Positions 46,563 to 57,888 of a stretch of DNA of 64,000 bases are shown one piece after another. Positions within the stretch are counted from its first letter, which is position 1, and the number at the start of each line of letters is the position of its first letter. The position numbers and the translations under genes were made by a program. The notes under the pieces are model-generated. The model was not told the DNA's origin, made no database searches, and saw only the letters and a program-made list of their open reading frames with translations. The DNA comes from Rhynchospora pubera (Eukaryota > Streptophyta > Magnoliopsida > Poales > Cyperaceae), in contig CM051460.1 in assembly GCA_028095005.1 (NCBI GenBank), positions 158,405,461 through 158,469,460 of the forward strand, read 5' to 3'.

Positions 46563-48734
46563 ATGCAGGGACCCGGTCTTTTCTCAGATATCGGGAAGAA
46601 AGCGAGAGGTAATATCTTCATTAAAATCTCTCTCCTGTTTTGTAACTTTTTCTTTTGAAAATTTATTAACTCATTTATTAAGTGTCGTTTTATATTTTTA
46701 TTTGAACAGATCTTCTGACAAAGGACTATAGTTATGATCAGAAGCTCGCATTCTCTACTGTTACTGATTCTGGATTGGTAAGTCTAGTGCCACATTTAAA
46801 TTTAAATTTCCATTCTTTTCTCTTCTTAATTGATCAGATGATTGGGTTATCCTAATTCATTGTTATTACGCAACAGAATCGAGAACCAATTAGTATTCAA
46901 TTTTGGAAGTTACTAAGATTTCTCTATTTGATTATAGAATAATAGGGAATCAGATCAGATTTGATATTGCTGTGTTTCTTTTTCTTTCATTTCTAGTCTG
47001 ATGAAAATCATCAATTGTCATATATCTTGGGTCAGTACTCAGTATGCATACTTCATAATTTGGTGTGATGCTAATCTTTTTAATTAAAGGGCAGTATAAT
47101 GGGTATTTTAATCTTTGTTTTTTATGTTTTTTCTACAGAATCTCACAGCCACTTCCTTGAAGAAAGGGGCATCTTATCTACTTGACATTGGTTCACAGTA
47201 CAAGTACAAGAATGCCCTCGTTGATGTCAAATTTGACATAGATTCAAATGTAATTTTTCTCACTGATATTTATGTTTCTTAAGCTTTCTCTCCTTTTCTC
47301 TATGTTACATGACAGTTATGGATTGCTTCAATGTTATTTGAAGTAAGTTAATATTAAAAAGTTATATTATGATAGCTTCTGGCATTGATTGTTATGTACT
47401 GATACTAATCATAAATTACGGGATACATGGTGTTGGAATCCTTTTTGTTTTAATGACTATATATATAAAAGAGTTCTTTTCCCTTTTTTTTCTGTTTCTA
47501 TACAGGTCTACAGTACTTTAGTTCTCTCAGATATCTTGCCAAACACTAAAGTAATTGCCTTAGCCAAATTTCCTGATTACAAGAACTCTGGAAAGGTAAT
47601 TTGTTTCACTGTATTCTGATGCAATTTCTGATTTATGTACTACTCCATAGAGTTCAAGTTTCTATCATTATTGGCATCCATTATGGTATAGGTATAGAAT
47701 TTTGTTGTAGTTGTCAGCATCAATTCTGGCAGCACTGTTTGCATATCTTTATTTTAATAATAAGCTGATTGGATTATTCTCTTTTTATGTTCCAATCTTT
47801 GGGTGTAGTTGGAGGTGCAACACTTTCACCGCCTTGCATGTATTGCTGCTTCGATTGGTATGAACCATTCATCACCAGTTGTTGATCTTTCTTGTACACA
47901 AGATCTCTTTGGCGTTGCAATTGGGGGCGAGGTCGGCTACAACATCCACACTGGAGATTTTACAAAATACAATACCGGAATCCAGATTTCCGGGCAGGAG
48001 TATAATGCTTCTGTAATTTTGTATGCTGTTTTTCTCTTGTTTTCATTTATTTCTCTCAGATATAGAACATGTTCTTTTTATAGTTATTTGCAAAGTGGTC
48101 CATAGTTTATCAGGAACTCTACATTCAGTCCTTTACTGTTTGTTGTCCTCTTAACAGTCGCACTGCAATTAACCTGACCTTGTTAGAAACGTATCAACTG
48201 ACTTCTTTGAGACGAGCCTAAAAGAAACTATATATGAAATGAACCTAGTTTTGTGATTGTCATTATTTCTCACTTAACCACATCTGAAGTGTCATGCATG
48301 CAAATGAGGTTATGGTTTTTCTCCTCAATCAAGCAGGATTATTTTACAATTAATGAGGTTATGGTCTTGCAAATTTTTTTATTTATTGAAATGGAACTTT
48401 TAATTAACTTTTGTCACATCTTACCAGGGCTGACAAAGGAGATGCAATTAAAGCTGCATTTGTGCGCCATTTTGATGAGAAACAGAAAACCTCAGCCGTG
48501 GCTGAGTTTGTTCGGAGGTTCTCTACAAATGAGAGTACTTTTACTGTTGGTGGGATATATTCAATCGACCCACAAACCACAGTTAAGACCCGGTTGAACA
48601 ACTCAGGCAAAATGGCAGCCTTGCTCCAGCATGAGATCAAACCAAACTCTTTTCTCACCATCTCTGGTGAGTTTGATACAAAGAAACCTGATATGTCGCC
48701 TAGATTTGGATTAGCCCTTGCACTCAAGCCATGA
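46563..48734 (+). CDS. VDAC: Mitochondrial outer-membrane porin (VDAC)
   Basis: Six exons, 46563-46608, 46710-46777, 47139-47249, 47506-47595, 47809-48020 and 48428-48734, join in phase to give 277 residues, the normal VDAC length. The N-terminal GPGLFSDIGKKARDLLTKDY forms the helix that lies in the pore. SLKKGASYLLDIGSQYKYKN, FTKYNTGIQI, NESTFTVGGIYSIDP and the C-terminal FGLALALKP are conserved strands of the 19-strand barrel, and LKPG-like ends are usual for plant VDACs. The protein passes ATP, ADP and small metabolites across the outer mitochondrial membrane. It looks diverged in the middle (GMNHSSPVVDLSCTQDLFG), and the isoform cannot be assigned. A TATTTAAATT box near 46431 is a possible TATA element about 130 bp before the ATG. 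Confidence 0.95.
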
Positions 48735-49828
48735 AGAAAATTATAAGATAGCTTTGCTTTGTAATAGAATAGAGAAACTTAAGTTGTTCTTCTGATCCCA
48801 TTTTTTTAATGTCTATAGGGTAGGTTCTAGGATCTCAGTGTGGTGGTAGTTTATGCCATGATTTTTTTTATTTTTATTTTTTTTACGAGTCCTTATATCC
48901 ACTTGCCGAATTAAATTAAATTTACACAGATATAATTAGTCTCTTCTCGTAGTTTCTCCATGATTTTAAGGTTGTAATTCCGAAATATTTCATATAAAGT
49001 AGGAAAAAAGTATACTCTTTGACTCTTTGTCGTAATTATAATATTTACGATATATAAATAATGGCTTCTCTTTCTGTTTCTTAGTTGGTATCTCAGGCGA
49101 ACACAGTAGTTAAAACTTAACTAATTACTAGTTTCTGATACTTTTTCTCGAGGAGGCACTTTCTTAAAAGATTGTGTAGTATTTTCAACGTCTGTTTCTT
49201 GGACTTTGTTAACAATAAATGTTACAGTAGAAGTCTAAGTTTTGTCCTTGCTGAACTGTAAAACATTGTGAAAAAGGACATGGTATTTAAGTAATCACAT
49301 GAGACAAATAGCAGTTTAACATCCCAGAAGGTATTTAGGAAGAGTCAACAAAAATACATATCATCTTGTTTGTATTTTAGTGAAAAGTTTACATTGAATC
49401 AAAGATAGTGTACTAAACAAATTCGTGCAACAGATCAATAGCCCCATCACCTTCATTCCTAGTGGTCATAGGGACAGATAAATTCAGCCCAATGGGCTCC
49501 ATATACAGATAAAATTTTACTTGCCACCAGGCACCACCTACTTAGTTTTGGTTTTATAAATCATGACTTACATGATCCGTGTACTTCAAAAATTTACAAA
49601 TTCTTAACTAAAATTTTGAGGTCCGTCTTCAATAAAACAACCAAACAAGATTCTGGTTTTCTATATGATCAATCAGAGTTACGGTGGACAGATCTAATCA
49701 ACTCAAAATTTTCTTCTAGAAATGTTCAGCGGATTACATTATAAGTAATCCATGTATTTTAAATTCAACGGATACAGCATAGGGACTCGTGCCTTTCCAT
49801 GTGAAATAGATGCACCGACACGAAATTG
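48735..49828. other. Intergenic region, no gene recognised
   Basis: The VDAC 3' UTR (about 48735-48900), then AT-rich DNA with no recognised frame or transposon end. Confidence 0.55.
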
Positions 49829-50000
49829 AGATCCGCTGCCGCACGACACATAGTGTAGCGCGGCATTCTGGCCATCTGATCAAGATCCAATGGACAAGGA
49901 AGCTCCGTGCATGTAACCTAGATTGATAGGCCCGTAAAAAATGAGCCGTCCGATCATACGTGCGCTACACCGTGTCCCGCGCTACAGCGAATCCGGATGG
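49829..50000. repeat. GC-rich imperfect inverted repeat, probable MITE
   Basis: The left arm (49829-49876, with ATCCGCTGCCGC, GACACATAGTGTAGCGCG) pairs imperfectly with the inverted right arm (about 49940-49997, with ATTCGCTGTAGCGCG, GACACGGTGTAGCGC). It is far richer in GC than its surroundings. I could not settle a target duplication, so the class is open. Confidence 0.65.
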
Positions 50001-50369
50001 TCATGCACTACAGAAACGGAGGCATTTCTTTTTCTTTGGAGGTCTTGACTCATGATAAATGATACCATTAAAAAAATAGCCATGAGCGTTCATCTTCATT
50101 CTTCAAAAAAGAAAGTGATACCATTAAAAAATGGATAAAGCTCTATGGCATCTTAACGTTGTCCACTGGTTTCTTATATATTAATTATTATTTTTGGATA
50201 TTTTTGGATGTTAGACCAATTAGATTAAACAAGGCAAGCATGAGTGCATGACTCAATACTCATGTGTCTAATGTGTCTAAGACAAAAAGGTACCAATCAA
50301 TGACAGCCACCTCACCCAAATTGGTCGCCTTTTCCGCATTAATTGAAATATCTGTAACATAGACACGTA

Positions 50370-50567
50370 GGGTATGTTTGGAAGCCCATGGAATAAGAAC
50401 AAGAGAATAAGAACAAGCTATTTCTTGTTTGGTACCATTTAGAACAAGGAGAATAAGAACAAAATGAACATTGTTCTTGTTCCAACAAAAATATGGAACT
50501 AGAACAAGAACAAAAATAAGGTTGTTTTTGTTCTTGTTCTTATTCCACACCACTTCCAAACATACCC
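50370..50567. mobile_element. PIF/Harbinger-like MITE
   Basis: The 198-bp element starts GGGTATGTTTGGAAG and ends with the inverse of GGGTATGTTTGGAAG, and the flanking triplet is GTA on both sides (50367-50369, 50568-50570). The interior has many AAGAACAAG and TTGTTCTTG words and would fold into a long hairpin. Confidence 0.93.
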
Positions 50568-50985
50568 GTAGTGAACTAGTGATATACTGATATGATATGA
50601 CTTTGCCCCCATGTACCAACCATTTTATTACTTTCATACAAAACTATCCTCTCTAAAAGGCATTTCCATTTACTTTTTCAGACTAACACAAAAATTATAT
50701 AAATCATATAAAACTTGCATTTCCATTACTTTTTTTTTCATACAACATATAAAACTTGCAAAATCATCTATTTAAAATTAAAATCTTATTTACAACTTCA
50801 ATCCTCATTCCTTAAATAACATAACCACAACTAATCACAACATCCCACGCTTTTGGGATATAAACCAAATGAAGACAAACACTTAAATCGAACTAAACAA
50901 AGTTCAAAATTGAAACTAGATAAACTGCTATTATACACTTGAGAATTTCATTCCGGAGAAAAGGCAAACACCTACTGCAAATCAT

Positions 50986-51279
50986 TTATTTACGCTTAGT
51001 GGCCCTGGTGATGGTTGAGAAATTACCGACGGAACTCGGATCCTCTCTGAGGCTGCGAGACGGCGCCGTCCTCTGTTCGGGAGAGAAGAAATCAGACCCA
51101 ATTGGAGGAAACTCTGATCGAGTGCGGCGGTGATGCGACGACCCCTCATCGGCCGAGTCCCACTCCCCGATCAATGGCTTCCTGGCTCCACCATGGGACC
51201 CGGTTGATAGACACCTGTACCCACTCTTCTCTCTGCTCTTCTTTATTGCATGTATGACGAATGGTATCAATCCCTCCAT
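50986..51279 (-). CDS. Small plant-specific protein of unknown function
   Basis: A single-exon frame of 97 residues starts MEGLIPFVIHAIKKSREK, the conserved opening of a small plant protein family with no known function as far as I recall. The middle is Ser/His/Arg-rich (GSSHHRRTRSEFPPIGSDFF) and looks disordered. ATG at 51277-51279 is the only sensible start. The paralogues I remember are of similar size and are often linked to stress or senescence expression, but I would not infer a role. A TATA box lies about 110 bp upstream (51386-51394). Confidence 0.72.
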   Translation of the reverse strand: MEGLIPFVIHAIKKSREKSGYRCLSTGSHGGARKPLIGEWDSADEGSSHHRRTRSEFPPIGSDFFSPEQRTAPSRSLREDPSSVGNFSTITRATKRK

Positions 51280-51385
51280 TGATTTCAGCTCTTTTATTTC
51301 CCACTAAACTTTTCTCTTTTTAAGTTTCTCTCTTTACAAAGTTGAAGCTTTGAAGGAATGAGGAAAGAAGAGTTGGTGACTTGAT

Positions 51386-51394
51386 GTATATATA
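51386..51394 (-). promoter_or_regulatory. TATA box for the small protein gene
   Basis: On the minus strand the sequence reads CTATATATAC. The position, about 110 bases before the ATG at 51279, leaves a short 5' UTR, as expected. Confidence 0.6.
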
Positions 51395-51449
51395 GAAAGA
51401 TGACTAGGTGAGGCGGCCGGGATTATTATTATTTAATGATTATTTTATA

Positions 51450-52872
51450 TCGTTCGTTGGAGATGAGAAACCTGTTGGCGAGAGGTGATGATGATTTGGA
51501 AAGTTTGAAATGTGATGAGCTAGCGACAAATAGGAGATGGTTTTATTTATTGGAGGCAGGAACTGGACAGGAAGTAGCACATGAGCACATTTGCTAATTC
51601 CTGAACGAACCCAAATGCAAATATGGGGTCCAGTGCACAAAACCGTGTTAAATGTGCGCATGGTATTTGATATTTTGACCGGACTTGAATCGTAGGCCTT
51701 GAATGTCAGGCGCCACTTGATTGGAATGGAACCTAGATGCAAGTGCAACTAATGCCAACTATGCAAGGTGGGTTGATATTTTTTTTTATTGAAGTGCATT
51801 TGGTTACTGGATAAATTCTAATTGTTGATTTTTTTGGATGCAATTAGCATAATCCTAGGATGAAATGTCACTCGTTTTAGTTGTTCTTCCGGGTATTTTT
51901 AATATGTGCTTTTTCATTGGTCTAAAGGTGAGAATTTAAAAATGACAAATTGGAGTAAATTTTATAATCGGATTTAAATTCAGATCGTTATTTAAAAATA
52001 TGCATAGAGATAAATGATTGGATTCAAACCCGGTTTAAAATTTTGTCCACCATAAAATTACCCATTTGATAATTTATATTTTATATCCACCAAATTCTTT
52101 TTTCCAAGACAGGAGGTTCCCGATTCATAAAAAGTGTACAATGCAGAACTTAATTCCATGGTCTTTTTATTTTTGCAAGTGAAGAAAAAGTTCAGGCCCT
52201 CCTTTTACATTGAAGATGATGGTTTAGCCAATGTTCCAATCATACTTCTCTTCTATGGAATTGAGCTGCAAGTAATCGTGGCCTTTTTCTTTTAAATTTC
52301 TCATCTCTTCTTCTATTTTGTTTATTTAGTTTTTTTTTTTTTTAGAACTAGGCGACTACCTAGTGATTTTTTTTTTGTTTATTTAGATGTTCTGTATAAA
52401 TCTAGTGAATGAAATGGCAATTGGGAGTTTTTGATAGTCCTCTTTTGAAAAAGGAAAATGATTGCTGTTTACTCTTTTTTGTGTTTAGGTGAATAAAATA
52501 ATGTAAGTTCTTTGATTCAGGATAAGTATTACGTCATGATTTTGACACTTCAACCCGAGATATAGTTTACCAATTGCTTACAATCAACCAGAGTTCTTCT
52601 TCCCTCTCTCTTTTTTCCTCCTAAACTTTTTTATTGTTTTTTTTTTAATTAATTTTTTGTAGTAACACACTTACTCAAGAGGATTAGGTCCAGTTGCCAG
52701 TTGCAATCAGAAGCAGTCATTAACTGAAAGTTATTGATTGGAACTGAGTGATCCCTTTCCTGGGGAAACCTTATCTCCGTGGTCCACGCTGATATCTTAC
52801 AAAATATTATTTTGTATTTTGCTTCATAAGAGTCTCGGTTTATTGTGGCAACTTCGGTGTGTAAGGTATTAT
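51450..52872. other. Intergenic region, no gene recognised
   Basis: AT-rich DNA with T-runs (for example near 52330-52345) and only short frames. It lies between the small protein gene and the PIF/Harbinger element. Confidence 0.55.
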
Positions 52873-54327
52873 TTTGGGGATGTTTGGATAGGTGAGAATA
52901 GGGGCTTATTCTAGAATAAGCTAATTCTGAAGAGATCCAAACAGATACGGAATAGGGTATAGGGGCTTATTCAGGCCCTAATTCTTATTCCAGCGAAATG
53001 TTGGAATTAGAATATGTTGCGGAAGGAAATCAATAAAAAAACGTTCAGGAAATTAATATTTTAATCCCGCGATATATTTTTAAATCACTTGACGAAGAGA
53101 GAGAATTTAATACTCCAACCACACCTTCCGTTCTTATCTCTTCCCTGTTCCTTCCTCTTTCCCAAAAAGCTTGGTACCTTGAAAACTCCGGCAGATCTAC
53201 TTTGATCGGAGGTGTAATTGACCTTTTCGTTGACACCATCGACTTCTACACTCCTAACTGAGAAGGAAGAGGTCCGATTGTTGGTGAGTCCCTGAAAATT
53301 TCGTCCCTAATTATCTTTCGATTGATTTAGAAAAGGTTCGAGATGTTACTTGTATTTTTTTGAAGTTTTCAATTTGGATGAACTCTGACAAGGCTTGCGC
53401 CCTGTCAGAATATTCTTAATTTGTGCGGTACTGTTATAATTTTTTTTTAACACACACAATACTTGCTTTTTCATGAACTAAAATAAATCAGGCGGATTTA
53501 ACACACACAATACTTGCTTATTCGCAACTAAGTCTCCTATCCTTTACAATCCTGCTATTTTCATGAAAAGTTTGATATAATTTCACTAGGCTTTCGAATT
53601 AAACATACTATTTCTCTATGGCCATTTATCTGTTTGTTATATTGTAGGAATAGGATAACTTATTGTCTATAGCAGAAATAATAACCTAACCTTGGACAAA
53701 ATTAACAATTATTTCCAAATGATGTTGTTTCCCTCAACAACACTGATTGTGTTCTGATTTTTCTGTGACAGATCTGTGACATCATCTCCAAGTTTGACAA
53801 TAAGGAGTTCTTGGTCTTAAAAAGGTATTTTGATCAAATCCAACTTGTTTCCAATTTCTTTCCAATTTTATTTTGTTCATATGTCTCACCAGAGTTTTGA
53901 ATATGAAAATGAGATGACTTGATATGAACCTCGAATGTTCAATACTATAAGCATAATAATTTCTTTCTGTGCTAAAGAATACCTACACTGTAGAGTAATG
54001 CATAAACTTTTCTTTGCTGTTAGGTTTGTGTACTGCTTGATATTTTCGTTTGTTGAAAGGTTTACTGCTATTTACACGAGATAATTTTAGGGCAATAATA
54101 CTATAGATTGTTACATGGTTACAACATTGATAGGATTACGTATTACCTAGGCCAAACAAGAAAGAAAAAAGAAGTAGGTGCTTTTATACTTTACATTTCA
54201 ATGCAAAATTTGCTGATTTCTGTTTTGATTTCATGATACGATAAATTAATGCAATTAATTTATCATACCAAGTAGTCTACTGGCCTTGTCAGAGTTAACC
54301 TAATACATAATCAACTCCTTTAGTGAA

Positions 54328-55592
54328 ATGGAACTAGTGTGCGTTTCAAGTTCATCAAAGAAGAAGGGAAAAACTACAAGCGATGGCAATCCTCCTGCTC
54401 CGTTAGATCCCAAACGGCAAAAAGATTGGACCATACATGAAACTAATGTACTCATAGATGTTGTACAGCAATATCAAGCTGCACATGGTGTTAGTGGGTT
54501 CTCCTTTAGCAACACAGTATGGTCAGTGCTTCACAAACAATTCCAGGACACAATACCTAATACCATACGCGATAGGGAAAAACTAAAAAATCGAATGAAA
54601 GTGCTGCGCGAACGTTTTCTGATTTGCTACGATCTAGTAGATAACAAGAGTGGTGGCTCCTGGGATTATGTAAAACAACGCCCGGGAGCACCCTCCGATC
54701 AGGACTATGAAGAGATGGTGAAGGTGAGAAAATTATATTTCAATAATATGAATTTTTTCTCATTAGATGTGACTTTTGTTTCGTACTGTCATTTATCTTC
54801 ACTTGTGCACATTAACAGGCCAAAGGTGGGAAAGCAAATTTCCTTCTACCTTCTCCTACTGACCCAACCAAGGGTACTTTTCCATGGTACGAACAGATGC
54901 GTACAATGATCGGCGGGCAATCATCCAGGGGGAATGCTTCCAAGCCTTCCTGGGATTGTGAGGGAGAAAACTCTCAGCAACTGCCTGACACCCAGTGGAG
55001 CGCCCGACCATCTGAACAAGGCAGTTCAGATGATGGTCGGGAGTTCCCTAACAACACGGAGGTTAGTTCACCTCCACGCCGATCATACTCTCAGAGAAGC
55101 TATCCTGTATCCCAAAGCTCTGGGTCGAAGAGGAAGAGTACTGATGAATCTGCGGGTGAAGGCAACTCCAGAAGGAAGAACAAGGGAAAGAGTTATCGGG
55201 AAAGGCACCAAAAGAAGGACGAAGAGCTGCAGAAACTGGCCGTAGCCGGCCTGGAAATTGCCAACAGCATCAAAGCCGTGGAAACGCAAGAGATGGACCA
55301 GATGGAAGAATGCATTGCTAAGATGAATGAATTTGGGTATTCTAGTGGTCCAGAATTTGACTACATACTGCGCGAGATAGAATTCTTTAGCAGACGAGTC
55401 TGGTTTCTGAAGGCTACAAAGGAGATGGTTACAAACTGGTTGGCTGGGACTAAACTCTTCGGCAGCCAGCCTCAAGCAGAAAATAACCCCTACGGGTTCA
55501 CTGCCGTGCTGTCCAGAGGTCAAGTCATGCCTGCATATCCCAACCCACGTAACCATGGTGGATACAATTATTATCCTCCACCAGATTTCTGA
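54328..55592 (+). CDS. PIF/Harbinger Myb/SANT-like DNA-binding protein
   Basis: Exons 54328-54723 and 54819-55592 join in phase 0 (EEMVK then AKGGKANFLLP) to give 389 residues. Residues 25-130 match the Myb/SANT-like domain found in plants (WTIHETNVLIDVVQQYQ, NTVWSVLHKQF, then LKNRMKVLRERF). The second half is Ser-rich and basic, with a Lys/Arg-rich stretch (SRRKNKGKSYRERHQKKDEE) that could be a nuclear signal, and then a helical segment rich in Glu and Met. In PIF/Harbinger elements this partner protein binds DNA or helps carry the transposase to the nucleus, and both are needed for transposition. An acceptor-like CTCCTTTAG just before the ATG, plus a donor near 53283, suggests an intron in the 5' UTR. 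Confidence 0.88.
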
Positions 55593-55751
55593 TCCATTTC
55601 ACTGCGCCCATATTTCACTAATGCGTTGCTCAAGGAAAGGCTGTTAGGAGTTGCTTTTTGGTTGTGTGTTAGGACTTGTTGCAACTAAGTTGTCCTAGTT
55701 TGTTAGGATTTATTTGGGGTGGGACTTTCTTTCATCCAAGTTATGTTCTTT

Positions 55752-55815
55752 TTAGTTCAGGAGTAGGTTTCAGTAGGTTTCAGGAGTAGGTTTCAGTAGG
55801 TTTCAGTAGGTTTGT
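55752..55815 (+). repeat. Short tandem repeat after the Myb-like gene
   Basis: The word GTAGGTTTCA recurs about five times, in AGGAGTAGGTTTCA and CAGTAGGTTTCAGTAGG contexts. It lies in the probable 3' UTR of the Myb-like gene. Confidence 0.85.
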
Positions 55816-56125
55816 GCTGTTATGTATTAAGTAGGATTGGAACAGTAAGTGATGAGCCTTGAAGTTTATTGCTGTAACTTCATCTTATGTATTCAATTAT
55901 GTTTTGTACTCTAAAGTTAACTTTGATGGGAGTATCATTTAAGGAACCATTATGTAGGGATTGCATTTTCAGTATTTCTTCTGCCATTGATTTCAGATTA
56001 TTTAATCTTACTATTGTGATGTTTCATATTTTTGCTAGATTACTTCTACTTATGCAATTTTTACCAATCTGTAGAAAAATTACTAACTTTTATGTTAATT
56101 GCCTCCTATATTAGGTTCGATAGCA

Positions 56126-57888
56126 ATGCCTCGCAACTTGGATGAAAGAAAGAAGAGGAAGCGACAACGCAATTATCAAGCAGCTCTTTGGTGGTATAAT
56201 GCAGCAGTCCAGTTTGCTATTCGTTGGAGAGACTTGAGGCGCGAGGGGAATGAAACTGGTGCTGAACGTATAACACGACACTTGAACAGCCACCCTTCAG
56301 TGTGTCATAACCATTACCGTCTTAACCCATCTAACTTCAGAATTTTGTGCGATGAACTTAAGCTTCGGGGGTTAGAATGCCAAGGTGATGTCATACTTGA
56401 GGAGTGTGTGGGGATGTTTCTTCAGATGGTTGCGCAAGGAACTACCATGCGAGGATTGGCGGAGGATTTCCAGCATTCTGAAGAGACGGTTTGGAGATAC
56501 ATACATTTGGTAAGAGCTGGACTGCTCAGAATGAAGCGTGATTACATCAAATTGCCGGGGCCTGATGCACAAGTACATCCTAAATTACGAGAAGGGACAC
56601 AATACTATGCATTCAAGGTACAAATACCCCCCACTGTTATATTTAGTTGTCAACAGAAGAAATAATATTTAGTAAAAATTCAAGCATCAGGGAAGAAAAT
56701 GATTTTGACTTATTAGTTTTTTTTTTCCTTTTGCTTTATCTTATGAACTCGCTAGAATGGCACCTGGTAAAGCATAAAACATTTTTTTTAAATATAAAAT
56801 ATTCAAATACAGATTACTCCTTAGTTAATTTCTGATATCAACATTATTCTGGTAAAAAGCATTGATTATTCTGTATCTGTGCAAAACAAACAAAAAGATA
56901 CACCCCTAATTACCAGCAGAGTCTAGCAACAAAAAGATACACCCCTAATTAAACCAAACATAATAGAGCCAATTATATAAAATTGATCCATTGCGATACA
57001 TGAAATCAAAGCAACAATCATCCCATAATAGATCATCAAATTGATAACACAATTAAGATAATAAGACAATTAGAAGTACACATATAAGATTAATATAAAA
57101 TGAATTTGCTTTTCTCTCTGTACAATTTCAATTTTGACTTATACAAAAGCATTTGGTTATTGTAGGATGCAATAGGTGCTATAGATGGAACACACATCCC
57201 TGCGTTTCCTGATACAGATGAAGAATTCAAGGAACGGTGGAGGAACAGGAAGGGTAATATTACACAAAATGTCATGGCAGCAGTCGACTTTGATGGGAGA
57301 TTTGTTGCTGTCCTTGCAGGCTGGGAGGGATCCGGTCACGACAGTCTGATATTGCGTAAAGCCGTGGAGAAAGGTTTTACGATCCCAGAAGGACGGTATT
57401 ACCTTGTTGACGGTGGATATCCAAATACCCACCAATTTCTAAGCCCATACCGTGGTATAACATACCACTTGGCACAGTTTCGACAACGGAGGATGGAGAA
57501 TCGGTACGAAAATGGTCAGGAATTGTTCAATCACCGACACGCCCAGCTGCGGAATGTCGTTGAGAAAACATTTGGCATTCTTAAAGGTCGATTCAGACTT
57601 CTGAAAGATATGCACCAGTACAAGTATGATTTCCAGACAGACATTGTCCTTGCGTGCTGTGTAATTCACAATTTTCTCATTCGACATCCAAACTCTCATG
57701 GTGACAACCTTCCAGAGGAGGCCTATAGCGATGAAAGTGATGGCTCGGATACTGACGATCCCTCTACGTCAGGGGTTGGATCCATGGCGGCAGGTTCTAG
57801 GCGCACTGATGCTCAAAGAGGGAGTGAGATGAGAGATAAAATTAGAGATTTGCTGTGGAATTCAAGGTGCGGTAATGCTGAAAGTTGA
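56126..57888 (+). CDS. PIF/Harbinger DDE transposase
   Basis: Exons 56126-56617 and 57166-57888 join in phase 0 (YYAFK then DAIGAIDGTH) to give 404 residues, typical of the family. The first exon holds a basic N-terminus and a helix-turn-helix-like region (GMFLQMVAQGTTMRGLAEDF, then HSEETVWRY). The DDE_Tnp_4 catalytic acids all appear to be present: D171 in AIDGTHIP, D246 in LVDGGYPN and E297 in RNVVEKTFGILKGRF. The C-terminus is acidic and Ser-rich. No stop or frameshift interrupts it. The enzyme would cut and paste elements that carry matching ends, such as PIF-type MITEs. A splice acceptor just upstream (ATATTAG) suggests a 5' UTR intron. Start chosen: ATG 56126. Confidence 0.92.
56618..57165 (+). 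other. Intron of the transposase gene
   Basis: Opens GTACAAATAC and closes TTATTGTAG. It contains a short direct repeat of CAAAAAGATACACCCCTAAT (near 56890 and 56933) and no coding sequence. Confidence 0.85.

Noticed and set aside
48404..48727. Minus-strand 107-residue frame
   Set aside because: Antisense shadow of VDAC exon 6.
55083..55556. Minus-strand 157-residue frame
   Set aside because: Antisense shadow of the second exon of the Myb/SANT-like gene.
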